DNA of 64,000 nt from Pelagibacterium nitratireducens. Lineage in GTDB: Bacteria; Pseudomonadota; Alphaproteobacteria; Rhizobiales; Devosiaceae. Position 1 is the first letter of the stretch; the number at the start of each line of letters is the position of its first letter. Of the stretch, positions 28,334-37,191 are shown piece after piece. The notes below the pieces were generated by a model. That model saw only the letters and a list, made by a program, of their open reading frames with translations, ran no database searches and was not told the origin of the DNA. The stretch is taken from assembly GCF_037044555.1 (NCBI RefSeq), contig NZ_CP146275.1, positions 2,708,501 to 2,772,500 on the forward strand. Direction: 5' to 3'. Position numbers and translations under genes: made by a program.

Positions 28334-28453
28334 CCAATCCTTCACCTTCGAGAAGACAGCGCCCAGGCCGATGAGCTCGTCTTCAACCAGGAAGGGACCG
28401 ATCTTGGTCAAACCAACGGCCTCTTTTTCGGTGCCATGGCATCGTTCCGTGAC
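28334..28453 (-). pseudogene. Remnant of a DJ-1/PfpI family protein
   Basis: Forty codons on the minus strand read like the C-terminal part of a DJ-1/PfpI-type protein: EKEAVGLTKIGPFLVEDEL then GAVFSKVKDW. An in-frame stop sits immediately upstream (28454-28456). Downstream the expected VTGQNPAS-like ending is not found. The N-terminal half with the nucleophile Cys is absent. It is best read as a decayed fragment next to a tRNA gene. The rest of the 28212-28544 gap shows no gene. Confidence 0.55.
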
Positions 28454-28544
28454 TCACGCGTGCGCCTCAGTCGTGCGACCACTGAGGATTGACATGCGCG
28501 GTCAGGCGAAACTTTTAATGCAAAATCAATAGCTTACGGGAGGA

Positions 28545-28619
28545 TGGCTGGGGCGGCAGGATTCGAACCTGCGAATGTCGATACCAAAAACCGATGCCTT
28601 ACCACTTGGCGACGCCCCA
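28545..28619 (-). tRNA. tRNA-Gln (anticodon TTG)
   Basis: A complete 75-base cloverleaf including an encoded CCA. The acceptor arms are TGGGGCG and CGCCCCA, the anticodon loop TTTTGGT carries TTG, and the T-arm contains GGTTCGAATCC. Confidence 0.95.
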
Positions 28620-28774
28620 AAGCGCGTTGGTTCCTACACCGTTTGCATAGCACCCGCAACACCTTCGGCGCGCGGGTTTTATCCGAGCGGCGAATTTTTT
28701 GGGGAGCCAGACTGAACGGCAACGAAGGCGTGAACCGCGGTCGATTTTTGCCTACCGGGTGGATGCGAACAGGC

Positions 28775-28803
28775 TTGAACCGGCGTCGGACGCACTATAT
28801 AAC
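28775..28803 (+). promoter_or_regulatory. Probable promoter of tRNA-Pro
   Basis: TTGAAC (28775-28780) and TATAAC (28798-28803) are separated by 17 bases, 61 bases upstream of the tRNA 5' end. This is a sigma-70-like arrangement; it is unproven. Confidence 0.5.
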
Positions 28804-28864
28804 GCGCCGCAACGATGCTCCATCGGTCATGGCCGGGTGGAGCAACGGACCAGAAAAAACCTAT

Positions 28865-28941
28865 CGGAGTATAGCGCAGCCTGGTAGCGCACCTCGTTCG
28901 GGACGAGGGGGTCGGGTGTTCGAATCACCCTACTCCGACCA
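28865..28941 (+). tRNA. tRNA-Pro (anticodon CGG)
   Basis: A complete 77-base cloverleaf with encoded CCA. The acceptor arms are CGGAGTA and TACTCCG, the anticodon stem is CCTCG/CGAGG with loop TTCGGGA, and the T-arm contains GTTCGAATC. A strong terminator follows at once. Confidence 0.95.
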
Positions 28942-28943
28942 AT

Positions 28944-28971
28944 AAAGCCGGGACCTTGCGGTCCCGGCTTT
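28944..28971 (+). terminator. Rho-independent terminator of tRNA-Pro
   Basis: A perfect 12-bp stem (AAAGCCGGGACC / GGTCCCGGCTTT) with the loop TTGC, followed by TTCCTTT. It begins three bases after the tRNA CCA end. Confidence 0.9.
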
Positions 28972-28986
28972 TCCTTTACCCGAGAA

Positions 28987-30609
28987 CTACTCTGTGGCGC
29001 AGTGGTAGCTCGACGCTTCGTTGATATCGCCATCACCGCTATACATCGGGAACGCGGGATATTCGCAAACCGGCCGTGTGCGACCACGGGTCTCGCTGTC
29101 GGTGCCATCCACCATGATCATCCCTGCGGGCGGGACACCGTTTTCGACCCAGTTATCAAGAGCCGCCAGCGTGTCGATTTCAGGGCTGAACCGACCGCCA
29201 CCGTGAGCCAGGCCCGGCACCACATAGAACCGCAGGAACTGTTCGACAGCTTCGTTCCCCATATCCTCGCGAATGCGGTCGACAAGGGCCACACTGCTCC
29301 ATGGGGTGATCGAGGGGTCATCAGCTCCGTGGATCCAGATGATCTTGCCACCCGAGTTCGAGAAGTCGCTCAGGTCGGTCTCGGTGGCGCCGATGATCTC
29401 GGCGAGTTCGACAAGTCGATCCTGATGCTCACCGGGATTCTGGATGTCGAATTCCAGAAGATCGAAGTCTTCGGAGGTGTCCACGAAATTGGTCGTGAAC
29501 TGGAAGGCGCGATTGACGTGGTGGGCGTTGGGACCGGAAGGCGGAGGATTGATGAACTCGGCCTGGGTGCCGATGTTCATGACCACGCCTTCAAGGCTGT
29601 TATAGCCGGGATATTCGGACAGCCCGCCCAGTTCGTAGGGAAGAGAATAGCCTTCGTGATAGACACCGATGACCCTGTCGATCTGGGTCTGGTTGAGGCA
29701 GGTTTCATCCTCCTGGCCCTCGGGACAGCGCAGGTCGTCCACGATGGAAGACGAAACCGCTCTGCACTCTGCCGGGTTGCTCACGAGCCCGTCTTCGACC
29801 CCGTCGAGGGGATCGCACAGTGCAATGGCACGTTCGGCGATGGTTTCGACAAGTTCGGGCGGGAACCAGCCGGCCGAATCGTCGGAATAGATGGCGTCGG
29901 CGAGCGCAACGCCCCAGAGACGCAGACCCATGAAGTGGGCGCTGGGGTAATAGGTTATTATGCCATCGTAAGAGTCGGGCCAGCGCATGGCGGCCGTGAG
30001 CCCCTCGCGTCCGCCGGTCGATCCGCCGCTGAAATAAACAAGGTCCGCAGCCTCGCCATACGCCTGTTCGGCGACGATGGTCATGGCATCGAGAGTCTTC
30101 TTGATGTGGGCGTAGCCATAATTGACCAGCGCCTCATGATTGCGCGCGAACGCCGCACCGCCGCCGGACTCGGACGGATGACCGGAATCACCGCCGAAGG
30201 TTACATAGCCCTGAGACAGTGGCGTCGCCGTTGTCGTCAGGCCAAGCTGGACGTGGCGCAAGGTGTTGGGAATTGTCCCGTTGTAGCCACCGCCACCATA
30301 CTGGATGGCCTTGCCGTTCCAGTTCGAGGGGAAATTGGCCTGCCAAAGGATGGGCCAGGCTTCGGGATCGACGGGGTTGATCGAGCCCATCACTTCGCAA
30401 TAGGTGCCGTGGCTGTCCGTCTCCATCCATGTGGCGGTATCGACGACACCGCCGGTTGTGTCCAGCTCGATCGCCTCCGCCGGCAATTCAAGCCCTGCCA
30501 GAGCCTCACATTCCTGCTGTGAGAGGGACGCTTCCTGTGCCAGTGCGGGCGCGCCGAGGCCGGCACCGATGATGCAGGCAGCGCTTAAGCTGAATCGTAA
30601 TATTGTCAT
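28987..30609 (-). CDS. Exported tannase/feruloyl esterase-family hydrolase
   Basis: A 540-residue esterase with a signal peptide (LRFSLSAACIIGAGLGAPALAQ). It has the tannase/FaeB pattern: nucleophile Ser in FSGGSTGGREG, a calcium-loop-like CDPLDGVEDGLVSNPAEC, Asp in HGADDPSI and His in LAHGGGRF. The family hydrolyses phenolic esters such as gallate or ferulate esters, or MHET; the actual substrate is unknown. Paired cysteines near the catalytic residues fit an exported protein. A second exported hydrolase gene lies 156 bases upstream on the same strand. Confidence 0.85.
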   Translation of the reverse strand: MTILRFSLSAACIIGAGLGAPALAQEASLSQQECEALAGLELPAEAIELDTTGGVVDTATWMETDSHGTYCEVMGSINPVDPEAWPILWQANFPSNWNGKAIQYGGGGYNGTIPNTLRHVQLGLTTTATPLSQGYVTFGGDSGHPSESGGGAAFARNHEALVNYGYAHIKKTLDAMTIVAEQAYGEAADLVYFSGGSTGGREGLTAAMRWPDSYDGIITYYPSAHFMGLRLWGVALADAIYSDDSAGWFPPELVETIAERAIALCDPLDGVEDGLVSNPAECRAVSSSIVDDLRCPEGQEDETCLNQTQIDRVIGVYHEGYSLPYELGGLSEYPGYNSLEGVVMNIGTQAEFINPPPSGPNAHHVNRAFQFTTNFVDTSEDFDLLEFDIQNPGEHQDRLVELAEIIGATETDLSDFSNSGGKIIWIHGADDPSITPWSSVALVDRIREDMGNEAVEQFLRFYVVPGLAHGGGRFSPEIDTLAALDNWVENGVPPAGMIMVDGTDSETRGRTRPVCEYPAFPMYSGDGDINEASSYHCATE

Positions 30610-30765
30610 CTCTCTATCTCCTCCTAAAGATTTCGGATTGATGTCGACGGCTTTTCGGGCCGTGCGTTGACACGACGTCTCGTGCCACTCCTCCCAAAAG
30701 GATGGCTCCAGGGCCGGGCAGCAGACACCATCGCATCAACTGCCCGGACAAGACCTTGGGTGTTC

Positions 30766-32169
30766 TTATTCGGCTACAAGGCCAGGAACCTCGTCGTCGC
30801 GGAAGAATGCGCGATTGAACGGGTCCGGGAGGCGGAAGCCGGTATTGTCATCAAGGGCAAGGAAGCGCGCTTCACCGAGGCCAGAGGCTTCGCCGGCTGC
30901 ATTCATCGCTTCAGGGCTCGTGTTCCACTCGCCGGTTTCAAGGCGCTCGACGAGCGTGTCGACCGAAGCGGCGAGCTCGGCCAGATTGAAGGTGCAGTGG
31001 CCCGCGGCATCGATGAATGCCTGGCGGTAGAGATCTTCCGTACCCTGCTGCTCGATCTTGGCCTCATAGCCGGCCATGACCGCGGCCGGTGTGCCGCCAT
31101 CACCAATATTGGAGATGTGCAGGACCGGTATGCCGATGTTTCCGCTATGAGTACGCGAGCGGAAATACTCGACACCCGCTTCGGTCGCCGCGATGCGGGG
31201 GAACGCATTTATCTGCTCGATGTCGGCAAGAATCGCATCCTCGCCGCCCAGACCGGCCGCCTCATACATCTGGCTGACCATTTCACGCTGCATGGGATTG
31301 GCGTTTTCGTAGAACTGCTGGTAGTCGACGTCGGTGGTCCAGGACATCAGGCCCGCCGGCTGATCCCACATGGGACGACCGGTAACCGCCCTGCGCAGGC
31401 CATCGACCGCGGCGCGCACCATGGTATCCTGTACCGATTGCGGATCGTCCCAATCGGGCTTTTCGGCCTGGGGCTGGTTCTGGCTGCCCCACATCGGATA
31501 TTGAGCCACCGCTGCTGCCAGTGCCATCCGAGCACGCCCTTCGGGCGTTGCCTGGGCCTGCTCAAGTGCCGCGAGCCACGCCTCTTCCGCTTCGGCCTGC
31601 TGGCCATCCTCGATAATCAGCGGCAGGTCGCCGTCCGGGTCGAGGAGCGCTTTGAGGGCGACGGAGAGATCGAGCCGCATATTGGCCAGTTCAACGGGCG
31701 TCGATGCGTGCATGGAGATGACGCCATCGAACCGGCCGGGGTGATCTTCTGCAACGCTAAGCCCTACCGATCCGCCGCCCGAGCACCCGAACTGAATGGC
31801 GTGGGCCGGTGTATCGAAGTTCTCTTCAAAGATATCGAGGACGCGGACCATGTTGTCGGACTCGGCCTGCGGATCCCAGTTATAGCCACGATCGGGGTGA
31901 CGGCGGGTGCCGGTGTAAGCGTATCCATTTTCGAGAAAGAACGTGGCCCGATCCGATGCATTTTCGACGTTGCCGACAGAATCGAGATCGTTGATGAGCA
32001 CGCCGTTCCAATCGGCAGGCACACTCAACTGCCATTCCTGGCCATCATCAAACGTGCCTGTCATATGCTCGACGCCTTCGAGCAGTTCATTGGCTGAGAC
32101 TGCCGTCAGAGCAAGTGACGCTCCGACCACCAGGGCGCAAACCGAGATCGCAGTATGGGAATATTTCAT
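30766..32169 (-). CDS. Exported alpha/beta hydrolase of unknown substrate
   Basis: A 467-residue protein with a signal peptide (ISVCALVVGASLALTAVSA) and alpha/beta hydrolase features: nucleophile Ser in FGCSGGGSVG, acidic residue around HISNIGDGGTP, and His in AAGHCTFNLAEL near the C-terminal third. I do not recognise a named family; it resembles exported tannase- or depolymerase-like hydrolases. GGAGGAG stands 6 bases before the ATG at 32169. It is upstream of the tannase-like gene on the same strand and may form a two-gene unit with it. Confidence 0.75.
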   Translation of the reverse strand: MKYSHTAISVCALVVGASLALTAVSANELLEGVEHMTGTFDDGQEWQLSVPADWNGVLINDLDSVGNVENASDRATFFLENGYAYTGTRRHPDRGYNWDPQAESDNMVRVLDIFEENFDTPAHAIQFGCSGGGSVGLSVAEDHPGRFDGVISMHASTPVELANMRLDLSVALKALLDPDGDLPLIIEDGQQAEAEEAWLAALEQAQATPEGRARMALAAAVAQYPMWGSQNQPQAEKPDWDDPQSVQDTMVRAAVDGLRRAVTGRPMWDQPAGLMSWTTDVDYQQFYENANPMQREMVSQMYEAAGLGGEDAILADIEQINAFPRIAATEAGVEYFRSRTHSGNIGIPVLHISNIGDGGTPAAVMAGYEAKIEQQGTEDLYRQAFIDAAGHCTFNLAELAASVDTLVERLETGEWNTSPEAMNAAGEASGLGEARFLALDDNTGFRLPDPFNRAFFRDDEVPGLVAE

Positions 32170-32400
32170 GGATTTCTCCTCCAAAACGCCCCGCAACGCA
32201 TCACTAAAGGGCCCGCAGAACGGGCGAAATCATTTGATGTCGGGGCTCTCTCCACGCGCCGGACGCTTCTCCTCGAAAACATCCAGCACATGAAGCGTAC
32301 GGCGCCAGACTGTCCAAAAGCTGTCCGACGCCATTTTTGTGTCCAAGAGGATGCAATTTTTTCGGGGTGGGCGGAGCCGGAGCCGTCGAGATCGGAGCGG

Positions 32401-33735
32401 CTAATCCAGCGTGTTGACCGTCTTGTCGAGTTCTTCGTCGACGGCTTTGGGGTTGTCGAGGGCGCGGGTGGCGGCCTGGTCGGGGCCGGTGATCAGGCGG
32501 GCGCCCTTGGCGTAGGTCAGCCAGTGCCAGAGCCAGTTGACCAGGACGTTTATGCGGTTGCGGAAGCCCACGAGATAGGCGATGTGGACCGCGCCCCACA
32601 GCATCCAGGCGGCAAAGCCGGTCAGTTCGATCTTGCCGAATTTGCCAACGGCAGCGGAGCGGCCGATGGTCGCCATGGTGCCCCAGTCGCGGTAACGGAA
32701 CGGGTTTTGCGGGCTTTGGCCCTGTTGCGCGCGGATAATCGCTTCGGCGACATATTGGCCCTGCTGCTTGGCGACCGGTGCCAGGGCGGGAAGCGGCTTG
32801 CCGTCCTCGCCTTCGACCGATGCCGCATCGCCGATGACGAACACGCCGGGCAGATCGGGGATGGTCAGGTCGGGGGCGACCGGGACCGTGCCGTTTCTGT
32901 TGGTTTTCAGACCCAACCATTTGCCGACCGGGGTCGCCTCGACACCGGCGCACCAGAAGATGTTGGAGGTTTCGATGAAATCGTCGCCGGCCAGAACCCC
33001 GTTTTCGTCGATGCGTTCGACGGGGGCATTAGTGTGCACCTCGACGCCCAGATCGGTTAGTTTGCCCACCGTATAGGCGCCCAGATGGGCAGGATAGGCA
33101 TTGAGCAGGGTATCGACGGCCTCGACGAGGACGACGCGGGTGTCGCGTGGGTCGATATTGGTGAAATCCTTTGCCAGGGTTGCCTTGGCCAGATCGGCAA
33201 GAGCGCCGGCGGTTTCCACACCGGTGGGGCCGCCGCCGATGACGACGAAGGTCATCAGGCGCCTGCGCAGTTCCGGGTTGTCGGTGGTCTCGGCGCGCTC
33301 GAAGGCCAGAAGGACCCGGCGACGGATGTTGAGGGCGTCATCGATTGATTTGAGCGCAGGGGCAAAGGGCCGCCATTCATCCTCCTTGCCAAAATAGGTG
33401 AAGGACGATCCCGTGGCCAGGATCAATTGGCTATAGGCGATTTCATCACCGCCCACCGCCTTTACGACGCGGCGCGCGGTATCGATGCCCTCGACCTCTT
33501 CCATGAGAATTTCGACGGAGCCGCCCTTTCCCGGCGAGAGCACGGCCCGGATAGGGACCGCGATTTCCGCGGGTGACAGAGCGGCGGTTGCCACCTGATA
33601 GAGCAAGGGCTGGAACAGATGGTGGTTGCGCCTGTCGATGATGGTGAAGGGGACACCGGCGCGGGCGAGAGTCTTGGCAGCGCTTAACCCGCCGAAACCG
33701 GCCCCGACGATGACGACACGGCCCTCACCCGCCAT
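32401..33735 (-). CDS. ndh: Type II NADH dehydrogenase
   Basis: A 444-residue FAD/NAD(P)H disulfide-reductase-fold protein. It has two dinucleotide motifs, VIVGAGFGGLSAAKTL (residues 6-21) and VIGGGPTGVETAGALADLA (about 171-189), plus the FAD-binding GDAASVEG and KQQGQYVAEAI region. NDH-2 enzymes pass electrons from NADH to quinone without pumping protons. The C-terminal helices (VHIAYLVGFRNRINVLVNWLW) fit membrane association. Its ATG overlaps the stop of a small membrane protein gene upstream. Confidence 0.9.
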   Translation of the reverse strand: MAGEGRVVIVGAGFGGLSAAKTLARAGVPFTIIDRRNHHLFQPLLYQVATAALSPAEIAVPIRAVLSPGKGGSVEILMEEVEGIDTARRVVKAVGGDEIAYSQLILATGSSFTYFGKEDEWRPFAPALKSIDDALNIRRRVLLAFERAETTDNPELRRRLMTFVVIGGGPTGVETAGALADLAKATLAKDFTNIDPRDTRVVLVEAVDTLLNAYPAHLGAYTVGKLTDLGVEVHTNAPVERIDENGVLAGDDFIETSNIFWCAGVEATPVGKWLGLKTNRNGTVPVAPDLTIPDLPGVFVIGDAASVEGEDGKPLPALAPVAKQQGQYVAEAIIRAQQGQSPQNPFRYRDWGTMATIGRSAAVGKFGKIELTGFAAWMLWGAVHIAYLVGFRNRINVLVNWLWHWLTYAKGARLITGPDQAATRALDNPKAVDEELDKTVNTLD

Positions 33736-33899
33736 CAGTTCTTGCTCTCATCCTTGTGATAGATATCGTGTGCGCCACGTTCGGCGGCATCTTTCTGGCG
33801 CGTCGTGGCCTTTGACGATCTGATTGCGCCATAGGCGATGACTAGAGCGAGAATGACGGCGCCGCCCAAAACGGCAAAAAGCCAGGGGAAGGCTTCCAT
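33735..33899 (-). CDS. Small single-pass membrane protein coupled to ndh
   Basis: A 54-residue protein with one transmembrane helix (LFAVLGGAVILALVIAYGAI) and a charged tail containing RQKDAAERGAHDIYHKDE. AAGGAG lies 6 bases before the ATG at 33899. The ATGA overlap with ndh indicates translational coupling, so a link to NDH-2 function or membrane placement is plausible. The family is not recognised. Confidence 0.7.
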   Translation of the reverse strand: MEAFPWLFAVLGGAVILALVIAYGAIRSSKATTRQKDAAERGAHDIYHKDESKN

Positions 33900-33959
33900 T
33901 TCGTTCTCCTTTCGATACTGCACATCAAAAGAGAACGCCTGCCGCCCGTGAGAGTTGCA

Positions 33960-33991
33960 AAAACAAAGGGCCAGTCGCTGGACTGGCCCTT
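33960..33991 (-). terminator. Rho-independent terminator of bioY
   Basis: A perfect 11-bp stem (AAGGGCCAGTC / GACTGGCCCTT, 33966-33991) with a 4-base loop. On the minus strand it is followed by TGTTTTTGC. It lies 27 bases beyond the bioY stop. Confidence 0.85.
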
Positions 33992-34017
33992 CACGATCAT
34001 ATCAGGTGGAAAGCGCC

Positions 34018-34632
34018 TTACTTGCGCTGCAGCAGCGACCAGCCGCCAACCACGGTCAAGGCGGCAAAGGCCATCTTGACGATGTCCCAGACGATGAAGG
34101 GCTGGACGGCCCCCTGGAAGGCGGAAACCAGTGCATTGGACTGGTCGATCCATGCGGCCTGACCAGCCATGGTCAACAGCCAGACAAAACCGATGACAAA
34201 CATCACGACATTGCCGGCCAGCATGGCGGTAAAGCCGGTAAAGACGTTGCGCATCGCGCCACGATCGGCCAGCCAGCCGATGATGGCGGCCATAACAAGG
34301 AAGCCGATCAAAAAGCCGCCGGTCGGGCCAAACAGATAGGGCATGCCCGCAAAGGCGCCGGCAAAGACCGGAAGGCCCATGGCGCCCTGTGCGAGATAGA
34401 GGCCGACGGTGGCCGTCGCCATACGGAAGCCGAAGGCGCCGGCGATCATCGCAATGGCCATGGACTGGAGAGTGACAGGCACCGGCCAGACCGGCACGTT
34501 GACCTTGGCGGCCATGGTGATGAGCACAGAACCGATGAAGGCGACAGCGACCGCAGAAGCGACGCGCGCAGCCTGCGACTTGGGCTGGTAAAGACCGAGA
34601 AGCGTGTTGGAAGTGGCAAAAGTCGTGGCCAT
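34018..34632 (-). CDS. bioY: Biotin transporter substrate-binding (S) component
   Basis: A 204-residue BioY with six hydrophobic segments and the family motifs VPVTLQSMAI (about residues 51-60) and GPTGGFLIGFL (about 103-113). It takes up biotin, alone or with an ECF module. No bioM or bioN genes are nearby, so it is either solitary or uses a remote energy module. I looked for the BioR box TTATAGATAA upstream and did not find it. Divergent from the MBL gene with 52 bases between. Confidence 0.92.
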   Translation of the reverse strand: MATTFATSNTLLGLYQPKSQAARVASAVAVAFIGSVLITMAAKVNVPVWPVPVTLQSMAIAMIAGAFGFRMATATVGLYLAQGAMGLPVFAGAFAGMPYLFGPTGGFLIGFLVMAAIIGWLADRGAMRNVFTGFTAMLAGNVVMFVIGFVWLLTMAGQAAWIDQSNALVSAFQGAVQPFIVWDIVKMAFAALTVVGGWSLLQRK

Positions 34633-34684
34633 AACTTGTCCCTTTGCGTTAAAGCCGAAGCAGAGACCATCGTTCTAACCACAC

Positions 34685-35626
34685 ATGGCACCGCGCGCAA
34701 TGCCCGCAAGTTCCGCCTCCCCACCCTATGACCGCACGTTCGACCCCCGCACCGGTGAGGCGGTGGGCGTGGCGCCAGCTATCGTGCGGATCACAGCGCC
34801 CAATGCGAGCGCCTATACGTTTACGGGGACCAACAGTTTTCTGATCGGGGAGGATCAGATTGCCGTGCTCGATCCGGGGCCGAACGACGATGCCCATTTC
34901 GGCGCGCTGATGAAGGCCATCGCCGGCCGCAGGGTGGTTGCGGTGATTGTGACCCACACCCATCGTGACCATAGCGGGCTGGCGCGGCGGCTGATGGCAC
35001 AAACGGGTGCTCCGTTGTGGTCGAACGGGCCGCACAGGCTATCGCGGCCGCTCAAGCCGTTCGAGTTCAATCCGTTCGGCCGGTCGGGCGATTTCGCGCT
35101 CAAACCGGATAAGGTTCTGGGCGATGGAGAGATTGTCGAGATCGATGCGGTAAGGCTCCGCGTCGTTGCCACGCCGGGCCATTGCGCCAATCATCTCGCG
35201 TTTGCGGTCGAGGGTGGGGATGCGGTCCTGATGGGTGACCATGTGATGGGGTGGAACTCGACGGTGGTGGCGGCGCCTGACGGGGATCTGGGGGACTATC
35301 TGGCATCGCTGGACACTGTCATTGCCCTGCCCCAGACCCGCTATCTGCCGGGACATGGCGGCGAAATCGCCGATGGACGCGCATTTGCCCACGCACTCAA
35401 GGCGCATCGGCTGATGCGCAACGGGCAGTTGCTCGAGGTGGTGCGGCGTGGGCCGACCACCCTTTCGGCGGCAGCACGGGAAATCTATCCCCAGCTTGCG
35501 GGCCGATTTGCGATGGCCGGCAAACGGACTTTGCTCTCGCACGCCGAGTACCTTGCGGCGCGTGGGGAAATCGAGTTGCGGCGTACGCTATTGGGCATCA
35601 GGTTGCGCGTCGGGGGCCAGATCTGA
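34685..35626 (+). CDS. MBL-fold metallo-hydrolase (beta-lactamase 2-like)
   Basis: A 313-residue metallo-beta-lactamase-fold hydrolase. The zinc motif THTHRDHSG gives HxHxDH, then His in TPGHCANH, Asp in LMGDHVMGW and His in PGHGGEI. The C-terminal winged-helix-like region after residue 230 matches the LACTB2-type group. The substrate is unknown. The ATG at 34685 or at 34700 could be used. Its 3' end overlaps the convergent DUF1499 gene by 39 bases. Confidence 0.85.
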   Translation: MAPRAMPASSASPPYDRTFDPRTGEAVGVAPAIVRITAPNASAYTFTGTNSFLIGEDQIAVLDPGPNDDAHFGALMKAIAGRRVVAVIVTHTHRDHSGLARRLMAQTGAPLWSNGPHRLSRPLKPFEFNPFGRSGDFALKPDKVLGDGEIVEIDAVRLRVVATPGHCANHLAFAVEGGDAVLMGDHVMGWNSTVVAAPDGDLGDYLASLDTVIALPQTRYLPGHGGEIADGRAFAHALKAHRLMRNGQLLEVVRRGPTTLSAAAREIYPQLAGRFAMAGKRTLLSHAEYLAARGEIELRRTLLGIRLRVGGQI

Positions 35627-36406
35627 CTCGGGCACGGGCGGTTCCTCGGGAACGGGTTGGGCCATATTATCCTGGATATAGGTCGAAACCCTGTCATCGA
35701 GCGCGAGAAGAAACGCCTCGATGGCGCGGCCATTGTCGCCGAGATCGTGATAGACCGGATCAAGCGAGGCGGCCCGCAAATCGATCAGCGAACCGATGGG
35801 ATTGGGTGAGACGCGAAACGCAATCTCGTTTTCGAACCCCAGCAGGGAGCGGCGCAGCGCATTGAGCTGGCCGGTGCTGGTTTCGGTGGGAGGCGTTGCG
35901 GCCAGAATTTCCCAGCCATTGGCGCGCACCAGCGACTGGCCGAGCGAAAAGAGCTCCTGGGGCGGAATCTGATAGGCGCGGGTGATGAGATTTGGAAACG
36001 AGGCCAGAACCGTTTCCGGATCGATCCCGGATTCGTTGGGCTGGGCCTCGAGAAGTTGCGGTGGGGCGCCCAGAGCTGTCGTAACATCGGCTGTCGAGGG
36101 ATAAAATTCGCTCAGGGCCAGAACGATGCCGGCCGGGCCCAGACACAAAAGGCCGAGCAATAAACCGACGCTGGCCGGGGCCCAGCCCCTGTCGCCGGTA
36201 AACCAGAGAACGACATAGGCGGCCATGCCGATCAGAAACGCCGCGCCGGCCGACACGGTGCCGATCACCAGGCTGATTTCAAAGACATCGGCGGCAATCT
36301 GGCCGAAAAAATGCAGGCCGGTCGAAATCAGAATCAGGGCGGCAGAAAACAGCGCCAGCCGACGTGCCCAGATCGCCAGTTTCGAGGTGCGGACGAGGAT
36401 GCGCAT
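35588..36406 (-). CDS. DUF1499 membrane protein
   Basis: A 272-residue protein with an N-terminal block of about three transmembrane helices (residues 10-105) and a C-terminal DUF1499 domain: LGFENEIAFRVSPNPIGSLIDLR followed by the helix DNGRAIEAFLLALD. The tail is Pro/Asp-rich. The function is unknown. It is 4 bases downstream of pdxH, so probably co-transcribed with it. Confidence 0.75.
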   Translation of the reverse strand: MRILVRTSKLAIWARRLALFSAALILISTGLHFFGQIAADVFEISLVIGTVSAGAAFLIGMAAYVVLWFTGDRGWAPASVGLLLGLLCLGPAGIVLALSEFYPSTADVTTALGAPPQLLEAQPNESGIDPETVLASFPNLITRAYQIPPQELFSLGQSLVRANGWEILAATPPTETSTGQLNALRRSLLGFENEIAFRVSPNPIGSLIDLRAASLDPVYHDLGDNGRAIEAFLLALDDRVSTYIQDNMAQPVPEEPPVPESDLAPDAQPDAQ

Positions 36407-36410
36407 GGTG

Positions 36411-37052
36411 TTACGGGAAAAGCCGCGTGCGGGACCAGTCGGACTCGGGATCGGGGCGCGTGAACACCACCCGGTCGTGAAGCCGGAAGGCGCCGTCTTT
36501 CCAGAACTCGATCTGGAGCGGCGTCACCCGGAAACCCGACCAATGGGCGGGGCGTCCGATTTCGCCATCGGCAAATTTTTCGGTCAGCGTCGCGACGCGC
36601 TCGACAAGCACATTGCGACTTTCCAGCGGTCGGGACTGATCGGATGCGTGTGCCCCGATGCGCGACTGGGCCGGGCGGGAGGCGAAATAGGCGTCGGCAT
36701 CCGAGTGTGGCACCTGTTGGACCGGGCCGCGGACGCGAACCTGACGGCGCAGGCTCTTCCAGTGAAACAGCAGAGCCGCCCTGGGATTTGCGAGCAGTTC
36801 GCGGCCCTTCGCCGATTCGAAATTGGTAAAAAAGACAAACCCCTGATGCGAATAGCCGTTGAGCAGCACCATGCGCAGGTCGGGCATGCCGGTTTCATCG
36901 ACGCTTGCAAGCGCCATGGCGTTGGGATCGTTGGGCTCGGTCTCGCGGGCCTCTTCGAGCCAGTGAGGGAAGAGTTCGAGGGGGTCGATGGCGCCGTCAT
37001 AGGCATCGTCGAACAGCAGATCAGTGAGCGAAGCCGTCACGGCAAAATCCAT
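36411..37052 (-). CDS. pdxH: Pyridoxamine 5'-phosphate oxidase
   Basis: A 213-residue FMN enzyme that oxidises pyridoxamine or pyridoxine phosphate to pyridoxal 5'-phosphate. Recognisable segments are [42 protein letters not shown], the VRVRGPVQ strand and the C-terminal [14 protein letters not shown]...RLFP. Where E. coli has RMVLLK, this has RMVLLNG, a change in the phosphate-binding region. It is divergent from the DnaJ-like gene, an order also known in other Hyphomicrobiales. Confidence 0.93.
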   Translation of the reverse strand: MDFAVTASLTDLLFDDAYDGAIDPLELFPHWLEEARETEPNDPNAMALASVDETGMPDLRMVLLNGYSHQGFVFFTNFESAKGRELLANPRAALLFHWKSLRRQVRVRGPVQQVPHSDADAYFASRPAQSRIGAHASDQSRPLESRNVLVERVATLTEKFADGEIGRPAHWSGFRVTPLQIEFWKDGAFRLHDRVVFTRPDPESDWSRTRLFP

Positions 37053-37191
37053 CCCGTCTGGACATTATGAGGGGCCGTGGCCATATAGAACGCAAAGCTG
37101 CGGTGCTTCAATGCCCGCAAATCGTGGATCGAAAGGACGTGGCGCTGCCGGATCACAAGCCGGAGCGCCCTTTCAAGGTGTAACAAAGCGA

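Noticed and set aside
28226..28492. An 88-codon plus-strand frame in the gap before tRNA-Gln
   Set aside because: No domain and no good ribosome site. The opposite strand reads as a DJ-1/PfpI fragment, which explains the sequence better.
34633..34684. BioR operator upstream of bioY
   Set aside because: The alphaproteobacterial BioR box TTATAGATAA is not present in the 52-bp divergent region.
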